NCBI GenBank assembly: GCA_900696465.1
Contig: CAADGE010000048.1
Span: 248,001 to 312,000 of the forward strand
Length of the DNA stretch: 64,000 bases
From: an uncultured Planctomycetota bacterium
Lineage (GTDB): Bacteria; Planctomycetota; Phycisphaerae; UBA1845; UTPLA1
Direction of reading: 5' to 3'
Part shown: positions 42,377-51,305 of the stretch, piece after piece
Numbering within the stretch: position 1 is the stretch's first letter
Layout: each line of letters begins with the position of its first letter
Position numbers and translations under genes: made by a program
Notes under the pieces: generated by a model
Seen by the model: only the letters and a program-made list of their open reading frames with translations
Database searches by the model: none
What the model was told of the DNA's origin: nothing

Positions 42377-43747
42377 ATGTCCAGCGCTGCCATCGAGAAG
42401 GCCTTCGAGTATCTGAACACTCATAAGAATCGTTTCCGCGATGAGCTTTTCGACTGGCTGAAGATCGCCAGCATCTCCGCACAGAAAGAACATGCGGCAG
42501 ACATGCATCAGGCGGCGCAGTGGACGCTCAAGCGTTGTCAGATGGCAGGGCTGAAGGCGGAGATCGTCGAAACCGACGGTTGGCCGGCCGTACTGGCGGA
42601 AGGTCCGCAGCAGCCGGGCCGTACGACTGTCCTCGTGTACGGTCATTACGACGTACAGCCCGAGGGCGACCTGAAGCTATGGCACACCGGTCCATTTTTT
42701 CCCACGATCAACGAGGGCAAGATCGTCTGCCGCGGCGCGGCCGACGACAAGGGACAGGTTTTCTGCGCGATTCTTGCCGTCGAGGCGTGGATGAAGACTG
42801 CCGGCTCGCTGCCGGTCAACGTCAAGTTCTGCATCGAAGGCGAAGAGGAAGTCGGCTCGCCGAACCTGGCCAAACTGATCAAGGCCCACAAGGAACGGCT
42901 TGCTTGTGATTACGTGATCATCCACGACACCGCTCAGTTCGGCGAAGACGCCCCTGCGGTCACTGCGGCCACGAAGGGCCTGATTTACAAGGAGATCATC
43001 CTTCGCGGTCCGAAGAAGGACCTGCATAGCGGCACCTTCGGCGGCGTCGCGGCCAATCCGGCGAATGTGCTGGCGAAGGTCATCGCGTCCTTCCACGATG
43101 AGAACGGCCGAGTGACCATTCCCGGTTTCTACGATCGCGTCAAAGAGATGTCCGCCGAGGAAACGAAGATGATGGAGAGTCTGCCGTTCGACGAGAAGGC
43201 CTTTCTGGCAGATGTCGGCAGCCCGAGGGCATGGGGAGAGAAGGGTTACTCGGTACTCTATCGGCGCTGGGCCCGGCCGACGTTGGATGTCAATGGGATC
43301 TACGGCGGCTACATGAAGGAAGGATCGAGCACCATCATACCGTCGATGGCCGGGGCGAAGGTTTCGATGCGTCTCGTGCCGGATCAGAAGGCCGACGAGA
43401 TCGAGCGACTCTTTGAGGAAACCGTGCGTGCCCGGGTTCCTGACACGGTAACGCTGGAGATAAACTCGCACGCCCGTTGTGATCCCTACCTGGCGGACGT
43501 GCAGTCCAAGGGCATGAAGGCCGCGCGGCAGGCGGTTGCCAAGGGGTTCGGCAAAGAGCCGGTTCTCATTCGAGAAGGTGGCAGTCTGCCGATTCTGCCG
43601 ATGCTCAAGCAGGTATTGGGCGCGGACAGTCTCATGCTGGGCTACTGCCAGCCGAACTGCAACGCGCATTCACCGAACGAGTTCCTGCACGTTCGTGATT
43701 TTGAAGCAGGCATGCGAACGTCCGCGGCATTATTCGGGTTGATCTGA
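42377..43747 (+). CDS. M20 family dipeptidase/peptidase
   Basis: 456 residues from ATG 42377, four nt after GAGGTG, which makes it a better start than the earlier ATG 42365. M20 metallopeptidase: first metal His and Asp in YGHYDVQP (about residue 85), Asp in CRGAADDKGQ (about 118), catalytic Glu pair in EGEEEVGS (about 152), and HSGTFGG dimer-domain His (about 220). The C-terminal His is in CNAHSPNEF. This form (dipeptidase, M20/M25/M40) usually releases single amino acids or acts on dipeptides. Located in cytoplasm; no signal peptide. Confidence 0.93.
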   Translation: MSSAAIEKAFEYLNTHKNRFRDELFDWLKIASISAQKEHAADMHQAAQWTLKRCQMAGLKAEIVETDGWPAVLAEGPQQPGRTTVLVYGHYDVQPEGDLKLWHTGPFFPTINEGKIVCRGAADDKGQVFCAILAVEAWMKTAGSLPVNVKFCIEGEEEVGSPNLAKLIKAHKERLACDYVIIHDTAQFGEDAPAVTAATKGLIYKEIILRGPKKDLHSGTFGGVAANPANVLAKVIASFHDENGRVTIPGFYDRVKEMSAEETKMMESLPFDEKAFLADVGSPRAWGEKGYSVLYRRWARPTLDVNGIYGGYMKEGSSTIIPSMAGAKVSMRLVPDQKADEIERLFEETVRARVPDTVTLEINSHARCDPYLADVQSKGMKAARQAVAKGFGKEPVLIREGGSLPILPMLKQVLGADSLMLGYCQPNCNAHSPNEFLHVRDFEAGMRTSAALFGLI

Positions 43748-43918
43748 TTACGCTGCGCAATTATTGGACGCTGGTTGCTTGCCAGTGCGGCATCCACGTG
43801 CGCTACAAACTCTGCCATTGAGAACTTATCGCAATCTCGCTCCCGGCCGATATTTCCCTGTGGCCGCGTGCGCTGGTCTGCGCCCGCGAGCCGGAACTTG
43901 TCACCGGAGGTGCGGGTC

Positions 43919-45031
43919 ATGCGGTTGCGTCTAACACTCCTTGCGTTTTTGACTGTGTCGGTCATCGGCGTGATCTTACCGGGCGAAGCTCGCGCCCAGA
44001 GCGGGCTGCAGCAGACGCTTTTTCGCGGGATGACGTACATCGGCAATCGTTCCTTCATTTCGAATCCGCAGAACGGCCCACTCTTCAATAACAACATCTT
44101 TACGCAACGGATCGAGCGCAATCTCACCGGCGGAGGATGGACCTACGAGCACTTCCGCTTCTTCGGTACGGACACTTTTGATAATCCGAATACGCTGGAC
44201 CTCGGCCCAATCAAGATTCAACTTGGCGTGGATCCCACCTTCGTGCAGAACACCCAGCCCGTAGGCATTCACAATCGAATCGGCTATACGACCCGGCTGA
44301 TCCCGGAAGTCTTCTTCGAATCCGAAACCGGCCAGCGCGGCTTTGATCAGTTCAGCGGCCAGACGACGTTTCGCCCGACGCCCATCCGCTACGATATCAC
44401 CGTGAACACCGGCGTGCAGGATTTCGAGTGGACCGGCAACGCCTTCGTTCAGACAGATGGCCGCATCAACGCCCTGGGCTTCTATGACTTCAACATGCAG
44501 ATCGTGAACGTCGGTAACCATCGGGCCGACGGGTTCGTGGTTCACGACGAGCAGGTTACGGACTTTGACACCGGGCCGATCAGTCTTTCCGGCCACATTC
44601 TGTTCGATGCATTCGCCAGTCTCGCGCAGGCATTCGGACAAACCGACTCGGCCGCCTTCCCCCGGTCCATTTCCGGAGCGACCGGTTCGATCAACTCGAA
44701 GCAGAAGGTCGAGGACATCATGGCCCGCATTCAGGCCGGCGAAGAAGTAAGCGACGCGGAGATGTCGTTCCTCCTACAGGAGATGCTGGTCACGGCTTTC
44801 CGGTCTGACCCCATCGGTTTCATGCAAAACGGCGTCCCGCAGAGCATTCCCGGCTTTGAAGGGCTTGAACTGTCGCCCTCTGAGGAGCAACCGGAACCCC
44901 AGCCGCGAACTCAAGTACCGGAGCCCGGCACACTGATTCTCGTCGGTTCCGCAATGGCGGCTGTCGGCCTTCTTCGTAAGAAGAAACCCCGTAATCCGAG
45001 CGGAACGGACCGGCCGATCATCCTCGGCTGA
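43919..45031 (+). CDS. PEP-CTERM sorting-signal protein
   Basis: 370 residues from ATG 43919, with GGAGGTG six nt upstream. A signal peptide (LLAFLTVSVIGVILPGEARAQ) and a C-terminal PEP-CTERM signal, VPEPGTLILVGSAMAAVGLLRKKK, mark it for an exosortase. The middle is beta-rich with repeated Asn/Thr/Phe-rich strands (for example VNTGVQDFEWTGNAFVQTDGRIN). Unlike most such proteins, a short polar tail follows the basic cluster. No exosortase gene is in the window. A clear terminator follows. Confidence 0.9.
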   Translation: MRLRLTLLAFLTVSVIGVILPGEARAQSGLQQTLFRGMTYIGNRSFISNPQNGPLFNNNIFTQRIERNLTGGGWTYEHFRFFGTDTFDNPNTLDLGPIKIQLGVDPTFVQNTQPVGIHNRIGYTTRLIPEVFFESETGQRGFDQFSGQTTFRPTPIRYDITVNTGVQDFEWTGNAFVQTDGRINALGFYDFNMQIVNVGNHRADGFVVHDEQVTDFDTGPISLSGHILFDAFASLAQAFGQTDSAAFPRSISGATGSINSKQKVEDIMARIQAGEEVSDAEMSFLLQEMLVTAFRSDPIGFMQNGVPQSIPGFEGLELSPSEEQPEPQPRTQVPEPGTLILVGSAMAAVGLLRKKKPRNPSGTDRPIILG

Positions 45032-45058
45032 ACCGGCTTTACAGCATCAGAGACCACG

Positions 45059-45094
45059 AGACCCGCGTACGAACTGTTCGCGGGTTTCTTTTTT
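45059..45094 (+). terminator. Rho-independent terminator of the PEP-CTERM gene
   Basis: AGACCCGCG (45059-45067) pairs with CGCGGGTTT (45079-45087; one G-U pair), loop TACGAACTGTT, followed by CTTTTTT. Confidence 0.8.
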
Positions 45095-45219
45095 CCGCCC
45101 CTTGATTTTCGGCGTCTGCCGTCGCATCCAGCCGGCATTTTTGGGACCGTGGAACTTCCTCTTGGGCCTTCATTCACAGCCATGTGGAAAAAGCGCGCAA
45201 AATCGGGCGCGGCAAGACG

Positions 45220-45225
45220 TATAAT
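45220..45225 (+). promoter_or_regulatory. Consensus -10 (TATAAT) before the aminotransferase gene
   Basis: A perfect TATAAT about 113 nt upstream of the ATG; the -35 region (about 17 nt upstream) lacks consensus. It lies in the 306-bp gap after the PEP-CTERM gene, which shows no other feature besides the terminator. Confidence 0.35.
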
Positions 45226-45337
45226 ACGGGTAGAAGTTCACGCCGATGCACGACGAAGCGGGTGCGGCTGCGGTCCTGTGCGGCAGGGCGGGGTATCGTC
45301 GTCTCGCTGGGCGAGGGCTCTTCGGGAGCAGTTTGCG

Positions 45338-46468
45338 ATGCTGGACGTTGGCGCCATCCGATCTGAGATGCCGATTACGCGGCATTACAACTTTCTCGAC
45401 CACGCGGCGGTGGCCCCGATCTCCGGCCGGGCTGCGGCGGCGCTGCGTCGCTTTGCCGAGGAAGCGGAGACGCACGCTCATGTCCGCGGCGCGATGTACC
45501 CGGAGGTCAAGCGCATCCGCCAGCAATCGGCGCGGCTGCTCAACTGTCACCCCGAGGAAGTCACCTTCGTCAAGAACACGAGCGAAGGGTTGTCCTACGT
45601 TGCCAACGGGCTTTCCTTTTCCAAGGGCGACAACATCGTGACCGCCGGGTGCGAGTTTCCAGCCAATGTGTACCCGTGGATGAATCTTCGATCCGCCGGC
45701 GTGCAGCTCAAGATGGTTCCCGAAGACAAAGGCCGCGTCCCGCTGGAGCGGATCGTCGAGCTGATCGACGAACGCACGCGCGTCGTCACCATCTCCGCGG
45801 TGCAGTTTGCAAGCGGCTTCCGCACGGACCTGGCGAAGCTCGGCACTGTCTGCCAGCAACGCGGCGTGCTGTTCTGTGTCGATGCCATTCAGGCGCTGGG
45901 ATGCATTCCCATCGACGTTCGGGCGATGAAGATCGACTTCCTGAGTGCCGATGGTCACAAATGGCTATTGGCTCCTGAGGGAGCCGGTATTTTCTATTGC
46001 CGCCACGAATTGCTCGGACTCCTGCGACCATCCAGCGTCGGCTGGCTCGGCGTGAAGAACCCGATGAACTTCTGCGATTACCGGTTGGAGTTTCGCGATG
46101 ACGCCCGTCGCTTTGACGGCGGCAGCTACAACGTGCCCGGCATCTTCGCGCTGGGGGCGTCGATTGACTGGATGCTGGAAATCGGCATCGACAAGATCTG
46201 GGAGCGTGTCCGGACACTGACTGACCGACTTGTCGCTGGTGTTCAGGAAAAGGGCTATCGGGTGGTCAGTTCACGGGAGCTGTCGGAGGCCAGCGGCATC
46301 GTCGCTTTCGTCTCCGCGACGCATGACCATGCCCGCATTGTCTCTCACTTGCGGCAGGAGTATCGTACGGTGATTGCCGCCCGCGAAGGCCGTCTCCGCG
46401 CGAGTCCGCACTTCTACAACACCGAAGAGGAGATCGACCACCTCGTCGAGCATCTTCCCGCACACTGA
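45338..46468 (+). CDS. Class V aminotransferase (cysteine desulfurase/isopenicillin-N-epimerase-like)
   Basis: 376 residues from ATG 45338 (GGGAG nine nt upstream). PLP fold type I: N-terminal NFLDHAAVAPISGR, a pocket near FVKNTSEGLSYVANGL (about residue 72), the Asp for PLP in VLFCVDAIQALG (about 185) and the Schiff-base Lys in FLSADGHKWLLAPEG (about 205). The C-terminal part has SGIVAF and FYNTEEEID. Members act as cysteine desulfurases or kynureninase- or epimerase-like enzymes; no Cys-loop confirms desulfurase activity. Located just upstream of the HPPD gene. Confidence 0.88.
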   Translation: MLDVGAIRSEMPITRHYNFLDHAAVAPISGRAAAALRRFAEEAETHAHVRGAMYPEVKRIRQQSARLLNCHPEEVTFVKNTSEGLSYVANGLSFSKGDNIVTAGCEFPANVYPWMNLRSAGVQLKMVPEDKGRVPLERIVELIDERTRVVTISAVQFASGFRTDLAKLGTVCQQRGVLFCVDAIQALGCIPIDVRAMKIDFLSADGHKWLLAPEGAGIFYCRHELLGLLRPSSVGWLGVKNPMNFCDYRLEFRDDARRFDGGSYNVPGIFALGASIDWMLEIGIDKIWERVRTLTDRLVAGVQEKGYRVVSSRELSEASGIVAFVSATHDHARIVSHLRQEYRTVIAAREGRLRASPHFYNTEEEIDHLVEHLPAH

Positions 46469-46650
46469 ATCCAGTACTCAGCAGTTCGTTAACGGAGCCG
46501 GTCTTCCTGGGGAGTCCATGCGCCCCCTTGAGCACCCTGGCAAAAACCTCTCGACGCCATCACGGAAGCCCATTACACTCCCGTCCGGTGCGGCGGTGTC
46601 ACAAGCCGACTCGGCGCATTGCGGTAACTACTTCGCGAGGGAGTGCGATC

Positions 46651-47772
46651 ATGTCCAGGCCGTCTCTCGGGATTCAGCGGCTCCATAGTCTTGAAGTGTC
46701 GGTGTACGACGCCGCGCCCTGGCTCGCCTACTTCTCCCAGGGGCTGGGCTTTCAGCAGATCGCCGTCAGTACCGGCACAATGATGGAAACAACCGGCACG
46801 CGCCGGTACCTTCTGGCCTGCGGGGATCTGCGCCTCGTCGTGCAGGAAGCCGTCCATGCGGGCTCGGCCGTGCGCCGCTACCTTGAGAAACACCCGGAGG
46901 GGCTCTCACGGGTGAACTTCCTCGTACAGGATGTTTGCCAAACCGAGGAGCAGCTTCTGGAGCGTCATGCGACGCCGATCGACCACGTCCGTGAGGAGCC
47001 GTTGGGAGACGGGCGATTTCGCCAACTGACGATCGCCACACCGCTGGGCGATGTGGACTTTGGTTTCGTGGACTCTGACGCTAGCAATGCCGGTCTGCTG
47101 CCGGGCATGGAGGTTAGCGCTGCATTCGACGCATCCTTTAACCCGCTGGGTATCCGCAGCATCGATCATCTGACGGCGAACGTGCGCACGTTGATGCCGG
47201 TCATTGCATTCTACGAGCATGTGATGGGGTTCACGCGGCAATGGGATGTGGCCTTTCACACGGAGGACATTCGCCCGGGAATCGGCAGTGGCCTCAAGTC
47301 CATCGCCATGGGCGACGCCGCGAGCGGTGTACGAATCGCAACGAATGAGCCGCTCCGCCCGCGCTTTGAGCAATCGCAGATACAGCTTTACGTCGACGTC
47401 AATCGCGGCCCCGGCATCCAGCACGTGGCCATCGCCGTGAATGATCTGGTGCAGGCCGTCGAGCATGCCCGGTCGAGCGGGGTGCAGTTCATGCTGACGC
47501 CGCCGAGTTATTACGAAAAACTCGCGGGGCGACTGGCCGCACAGGGCGTGCCGCAGCTTGGGCACGCGGTGGAGGAATTGGCCAGCCGGGGCATTCTCGC
47601 CGACGGCGACAAGAGCGGTTATCTGCTTCAGGCCTTCTGCCAGGATCAGGCCGTGCAGTTTCGCCGGCCGCACGCCGGACCGCTGTTCATCGAACTGATT
47701 CAGCGGTGTGGCTGCCAACGGTTTGGCGAAGGAAACTTCCGCGCCCTCTTCGAGGCGGCGCAGAAGGAATAA
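46651..47772 (+). CDS. hppD: 4-hydroxyphenylpyruvate dioxygenase
   Basis: 373 residues from ATG 46651 (GAGGGAG seven nt upstream). Two VOC domains. Iron ligands by motif: His 173 in SIDHLTANV, His 258 in IQHVAIAV and Glu 348 in PLFIELIQR. The family's C-terminal FGEGNFRALFEA is intact. It converts 4-hydroxyphenylpyruvate to homogentisate. Followed by an FAH-family gene (125 bp) and a flavin reductase-like gene; homogentisate 1,2-dioxygenase is not visible in the window. Confidence 0.94.
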   Translation: MSRPSLGIQRLHSLEVSVYDAAPWLAYFSQGLGFQQIAVSTGTMMETTGTRRYLLACGDLRLVVQEAVHAGSAVRRYLEKHPEGLSRVNFLVQDVCQTEEQLLERHATPIDHVREEPLGDGRFRQLTIATPLGDVDFGFVDSDASNAGLLPGMEVSAAFDASFNPLGIRSIDHLTANVRTLMPVIAFYEHVMGFTRQWDVAFHTEDIRPGIGSGLKSIAMGDAASGVRIATNEPLRPRFEQSQIQLYVDVNRGPGIQHVAIAVNDLVQAVEHARSSGVQFMLTPPSYYEKLAGRLAAQGVPQLGHAVEELASRGILADGDKSGYLLQAFCQDQAVQFRRPHAGPLFIELIQRCGCQRFGEGNFRALFEAAQKE

Positions 47773-47897
47773 TTGCTCATCCTGCATGCCATATCCTGCT
47801 CTCTCCGTAGCTGGCCGGCGGATTGCAATCCGCCAGGTTCTGAACGATCATAGTTCCACGTTTGATCCATTGATTCGGCACCAGTCAGGAGCACACC

Positions 47898-48857
47898 ATG
47901 CGCCTTTGTCAGTTTTACTTTTCAGAGAAAGAAAGAGCCGAAGACCTCGCGCGGAGAATGCCTGTTGCGGCACGGCTTGGCGTGCTGATCGACGGCAAGA
48001 TTGTCGACATCACGGACCTTGCAGCGAAACACCACGACATCCATTCGCCGCAATACGCAGGAGTACTGGCCCCCTGTGTCGCCGGGCTCCATGAGTGGGC
48101 CGCATTGCGGGCTGAGATCGGCAAGCTGCCTTCGGCGGGAGGGCAATCGCCGGAGTTCGTTTTCTTCGGCCCCTGCGTACTGAGGCCGCTGCAGTACCTC
48201 GATTTCTACGCCTTCGAGCAGCATGTCATGACCATGCGTAAGAGCCGCGGATTCGATTTCATTGTGCCTGAATGGTACGAGGTGCCGGCGTATTACAATT
48301 CCAATGCCACGAGTTTCATCGGCCACGGTATGACGGCGCACTTCCCGCCCGGCGAGGAGCGGATGGACTATGAGTGCGAGATGGCTTGTGTCATCGGCAA
48401 GACCATTCGCAATGCCACCATCGAGACCGCCCGCGACGCCATCGTCGGCTACACAATCCTCAACGACCTCTCCGCTCGGGCGCGACAAACAAAGGTCATG
48501 CCGATCAATATGGGGCCGGCGCCGGGCAAGGACTTCGGCAGTGCGCTGGGACCTTATTTGGTGACGAGAGATGAGATCAGGGACCTCGGGGCGTTGGGCA
48601 TGCGGGCCTTCGTCAACGGCGAACAGTGGACCAACGGCAGATACGGCGTCGTGCAGCACACTTTTGAGGCGATGGTTGCCTTCGCCAGCAGCGCCCGCAC
48701 TTTTTATCCTGGCGATGTGCTCGGCAGCGGCACGGTCGGCGGTGGCTGCGGCGCGGAACAGAAGCGATTCCTGAAGGACGGCGACGTCGTGCGGTTGGAG
48801 ATCGACGAACTGGGCGCGCTGGAGAACCGCGTGGATCACGAGCGGCCGCATGCCTGA
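47898..48857 (+). CDS. Fumarylacetoacetate hydrolase-family protein
   Basis: 319 residues; AGGAG six nt upstream. The FAH fold C-terminal domain is clear: ECEMACVIGKTIRN (metal Glu), GYTILNDLSARARQ, APGKDFGSALGPYLVTRDEI and a C-terminal GTVGGGCGAEQKRFLKDGDVV. The N-terminal 110 residues differ from canonical two-domain FAH and resemble the 2-hydroxyhepta-2,4-diene-1,7-dioate isomerase type. It could hydrolyse a beta-diketone such as fumarylacetoacetate in tyrosine breakdown, fitting its place after the HPPD gene, or act as an isomerase. Confidence 0.87.
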   Translation: MRLCQFYFSEKERAEDLARRMPVAARLGVLIDGKIVDITDLAAKHHDIHSPQYAGVLAPCVAGLHEWAALRAEIGKLPSAGGQSPEFVFFGPCVLRPLQYLDFYAFEQHVMTMRKSRGFDFIVPEWYEVPAYYNSNATSFIGHGMTAHFPPGEERMDYECEMACVIGKTIRNATIETARDAIVGYTILNDLSARARQTKVMPINMGPAPGKDFGSALGPYLVTRDEIRDLGALGMRAFVNGEQWTNGRYGVVQHTFEAMVAFASSARTFYPGDVLGSGTVGGGCGAEQKRFLKDGDVVRLEIDELGALENRVDHERPHA

Positions 48858-49044
48858 TGTGTAGGGCGTTGTGCGATCGTCGCGAGAGGTGAACATGGGG
48901 CGAGGTCGTATGGCGCTGCGGCAGACGGCTGACATGTGCATGTTCAGCTCTTATCTGCGTTGCAGCTCTACACGTCCGTAATCTTTACATCATTATTTTT
49001 TACTGGCGTCTGGGTCTGCAGATGGCATCGCAAGCCCTTTCTTC

Positions 49045-49050
49045 TACAAT
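49045..49050 (+). promoter_or_regulatory. -10-like TACAAT, 6 nt before the flavin-reductase-like ATG
   Basis: TACAAT at 49045-49050, ACCGCC, then ATG 49057. No SD lies in between, which fits a leaderless transcript. Confidence 0.35.
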
Positions 49051-49056
49051 ACCGCC

Positions 49057-49716
49057 ATGTACATCGACCTTGCGAATACCGAGCACTCCTGGCGAGCCAT
49101 GCACCGGCTGTACCTCTCCTTTGTCCAGCCGCGGCCCATCGCCTTCGTCTCTACCATCAGTGAAGCCGGAGCGGTCAACCTCGCCCCGTTTTCATTCTAC
49201 AACATGCTCTCCGCCAATCCGCCGGTTATTGTCTTTTCGCCCGCGCTCAATCGCCACAGCCAGCCGAAAGACACCCTGCGAAACATTCGTGTGTCGAAGG
49301 AGTTTGTGATCGCCACGGTCACCGAATCGATCGCAGAGCGGATGAACATCTGCAGCACCGAGTTTCCGTATGGCGTTAGTGAGTTTGAGAAGAGCGGCCT
49401 CACGCCCACCCCTGCGATGCGCGTCCGTCCGCCGCTGGTCAAGGAAAGCCCGGTCAACATCGAGTGCCGCCTGCGGGACATCATCTCGCTCGGCGAAGGT
49501 CCCGGCGCTGGCCAAGCCGTCTTCGGTGACGTGATCGCCGTCCACGTAGACGAAGCGGTGCTGCTCGACGGCGACATGGTCTGCGACCCCGACAAATTGC
49601 AAGCCGTTGGCCGCATGGGCGGCTCACTCTACGGTCGTACGACGTGCCACTTCTCACTGGAATCCATTCGTGATCCGGAGGAGTTCGAGAAACGCGGTCC
49701 TGCTCGTATTGAGTAG
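49057..49716 (+). CDS. Flavin reductase-like (split beta-barrel FMN-binding) protein
   Basis: 219 residues. The flavin-reductase-like domain motif is RPIAFVSTISEAGAVNLAPFSFYNMLSANPPVIVF near residues 26-60, with the FMN-contact Ser/Thr and the aromatic NLAPFSFY turn, plus GEVVAVHVDEAV-like GDVIAVHVDEAVLL and the C-terminal LYGRTTCHFSLESI. Typical members are about 200 residues and bind FMN; substrate unknown. It follows the FAH-family gene by 199 bp and may belong to the aromatic amino-acid catabolic cluster. Confidence 0.83.
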   Translation: MYIDLANTEHSWRAMHRLYLSFVQPRPIAFVSTISEAGAVNLAPFSFYNMLSANPPVIVFSPALNRHSQPKDTLRNIRVSKEFVIATVTESIAERMNICSTEFPYGVSEFEKSGLTPTPAMRVRPPLVKESPVNIECRLRDIISLGEGPGAGQAVFGDVIAVHVDEAVLLDGDMVCDPDKLQAVGRMGGSLYGRTTCHFSLESIRDPEEFEKRGPARIE

Positions 49717-49865
49717 AAGTGTGCCATCCTGTTCTACCCGTCTTCCGGGTGTTTCAACGAACACGACGAGACGTCCGACGATAGAATAGGATCACGGGGT
49801 TGAGTTTCCGCTCGCGCGTGTGCTCTTGCGCCGTTCGACCTTGGCGATATCGGGGCTGTCATCGC

Positions 49866-51248
49866 ATGGATCGTACACTGACCAGCGACTCCGTGGCCCG
49901 GACATCGGACTCATCGTGGCGTTCTGCTTTGGCCGCTCCGTTTCTCTACTGCCTTTCACCCTCCCGAGCTTCGCGTTACGTCGCCGAGGGACCTCGAGCC
50001 GGCAGCATCGTGCTCCTGTTCATCGGGGGCCTGCTGTTCGGAGCCACGATGGTTTATCTGCACATGTGGGGCAGTACAGTCGTTCGTGCCTGGGAGATGC
50101 CGACCGGTCCCGGTCAGATGCAATCCTCGGTATCGACTTACAGCATGGCCGAAGTATGGACGCAATGGCATCCTGAAGGCGGCTTCTCAGGTGCCGCACT
50201 CGTGGCGTTGCTTTATGGGATTCTCCCGGCCGGTATTCTGGCAATCGAAACGTGGCTGCTTCTCCCCACGGTTCATGGCGGCGGTCCGGTGTCACGTTCG
50301 ATTCGTCAGGCCTTTTCTGCGACGACTTCCTGCGTAGGCGTGGTCTTTTTTCTGACGGCACTCATTGGATCGGTGATTGTAACGGTCCTGAACTACCTGG
50401 ACGCGAACGACTCAGCACGACTACAGGGCTACGAATTCGGACTGGTGATTCTCGTCCTGGGCGGCCTCTGTTTGCAGGTGGCCTGGGTCAGCCGCGCGGC
50501 GCGGGCCGTTGCATTGCCGCAGGAGGCGGTCGAATTTCCTCCGCGTTGCGAAAAGTGCGGCTACGACCTGACGGCACAGCCCGAGGATGCGCGCTGCCCG
50601 GAGTGCGGCGAGTTCGTCGCCGCCTCACTCTCGCCTGAGCGGAGGCCGGGGGTCGGCTGGCAGCGTTCGATGAATTTCGCGACGGGCGTCCGCACGGTCA
50701 TTCAGATCGTGCTGGACCAGGAGAAATTCTATCGAGCGCTGAAGATGCATGTTCCGCGCGAGTACGGCGAGCGATTCGCGCGACCTCAGGCGGCCGTCAT
50801 TGCTGTGCTGAGCGCCGGCTGGCTTGCTGCGATGCTATTGCATGACCGATATGTCAGCTTTCCGGAGTTTCCCGCAATACCCATCATCAGCGGATTCCTG
50901 ATCACCCTATGCTGCTGGGGGATCCATCGGCTCGTCGGTGCTGCGGTCATGTCATGGTGGATTGTTCAGGGAGTGCTGCCGTCGAGCGACTGGGGGCGGG
51001 CGATCATCTGTTACGAATCGGCCTATCTGTGGGTGCTGGCTATTTACAACGGCTTCCTGATCAGCACCTATATGATGTATGGGGAGTGGATCACAGATTT
51101 GACTACCAGCATCGGGCTTCCGCGATACATGATCTTCTCCATGGAGTGGGAGGTGGCGGTCTTGCTCGGTGGCAGTATTCTCCTGATAGTCAACTGGCTG
51201 ATTCGTTATCGTCATGCCGCAGCCGCCGTACGATGGAGCAACTACTGA
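49866..51248 (+). CDS. Membrane protein with internal zinc ribbon
   Basis: 460 residues from ATG 49866; TTG 49800 is possible, and neither has a strong SD. Four N-terminal hydrophobic segments (AGSIVLLFIGGLLFGATMVYL and three more) and four C-terminal ones frame a central loop with a zinc-ribbon motif, CEKCGYDLTAQPEDARCPECGE (Cys at about 227, 230, 243 and 246). The wording of the ribbon is typical of planctomycete proteins of unknown role. It is unclear whether the ribbon faces the cytoplasm. Confidence 0.78.
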   Translation: MDRTLTSDSVARTSDSSWRSALAAPFLYCLSPSRASRYVAEGPRAGSIVLLFIGGLLFGATMVYLHMWGSTVVRAWEMPTGPGQMQSSVSTYSMAEVWTQWHPEGGFSGAALVALLYGILPAGILAIETWLLLPTVHGGGPVSRSIRQAFSATTSCVGVVFFLTALIGSVIVTVLNYLDANDSARLQGYEFGLVILVLGGLCLQVAWVSRAARAVALPQEAVEFPPRCEKCGYDLTAQPEDARCPECGEFVAASLSPERRPGVGWQRSMNFATGVRTVIQIVLDQEKFYRALKMHVPREYGERFARPQAAVIAVLSAGWLAAMLLHDRYVSFPEFPAIPIISGFLITLCCWGIHRLVGAAVMSWWIVQGVLPSSDWGRAIICYESAYLWVLAIYNGFLISTYMMYGEWITDLTTSIGLPRYMIFSMEWEVAVLLGGSILLIVNWLIRYRHAAAAVRWSNY

Positions 51249-51305
51249 TCAGGAGCGGCCCGTATCTATGTCTTCACGGCAACCAACGATCTTCCCGGCA
51301 GCTTC

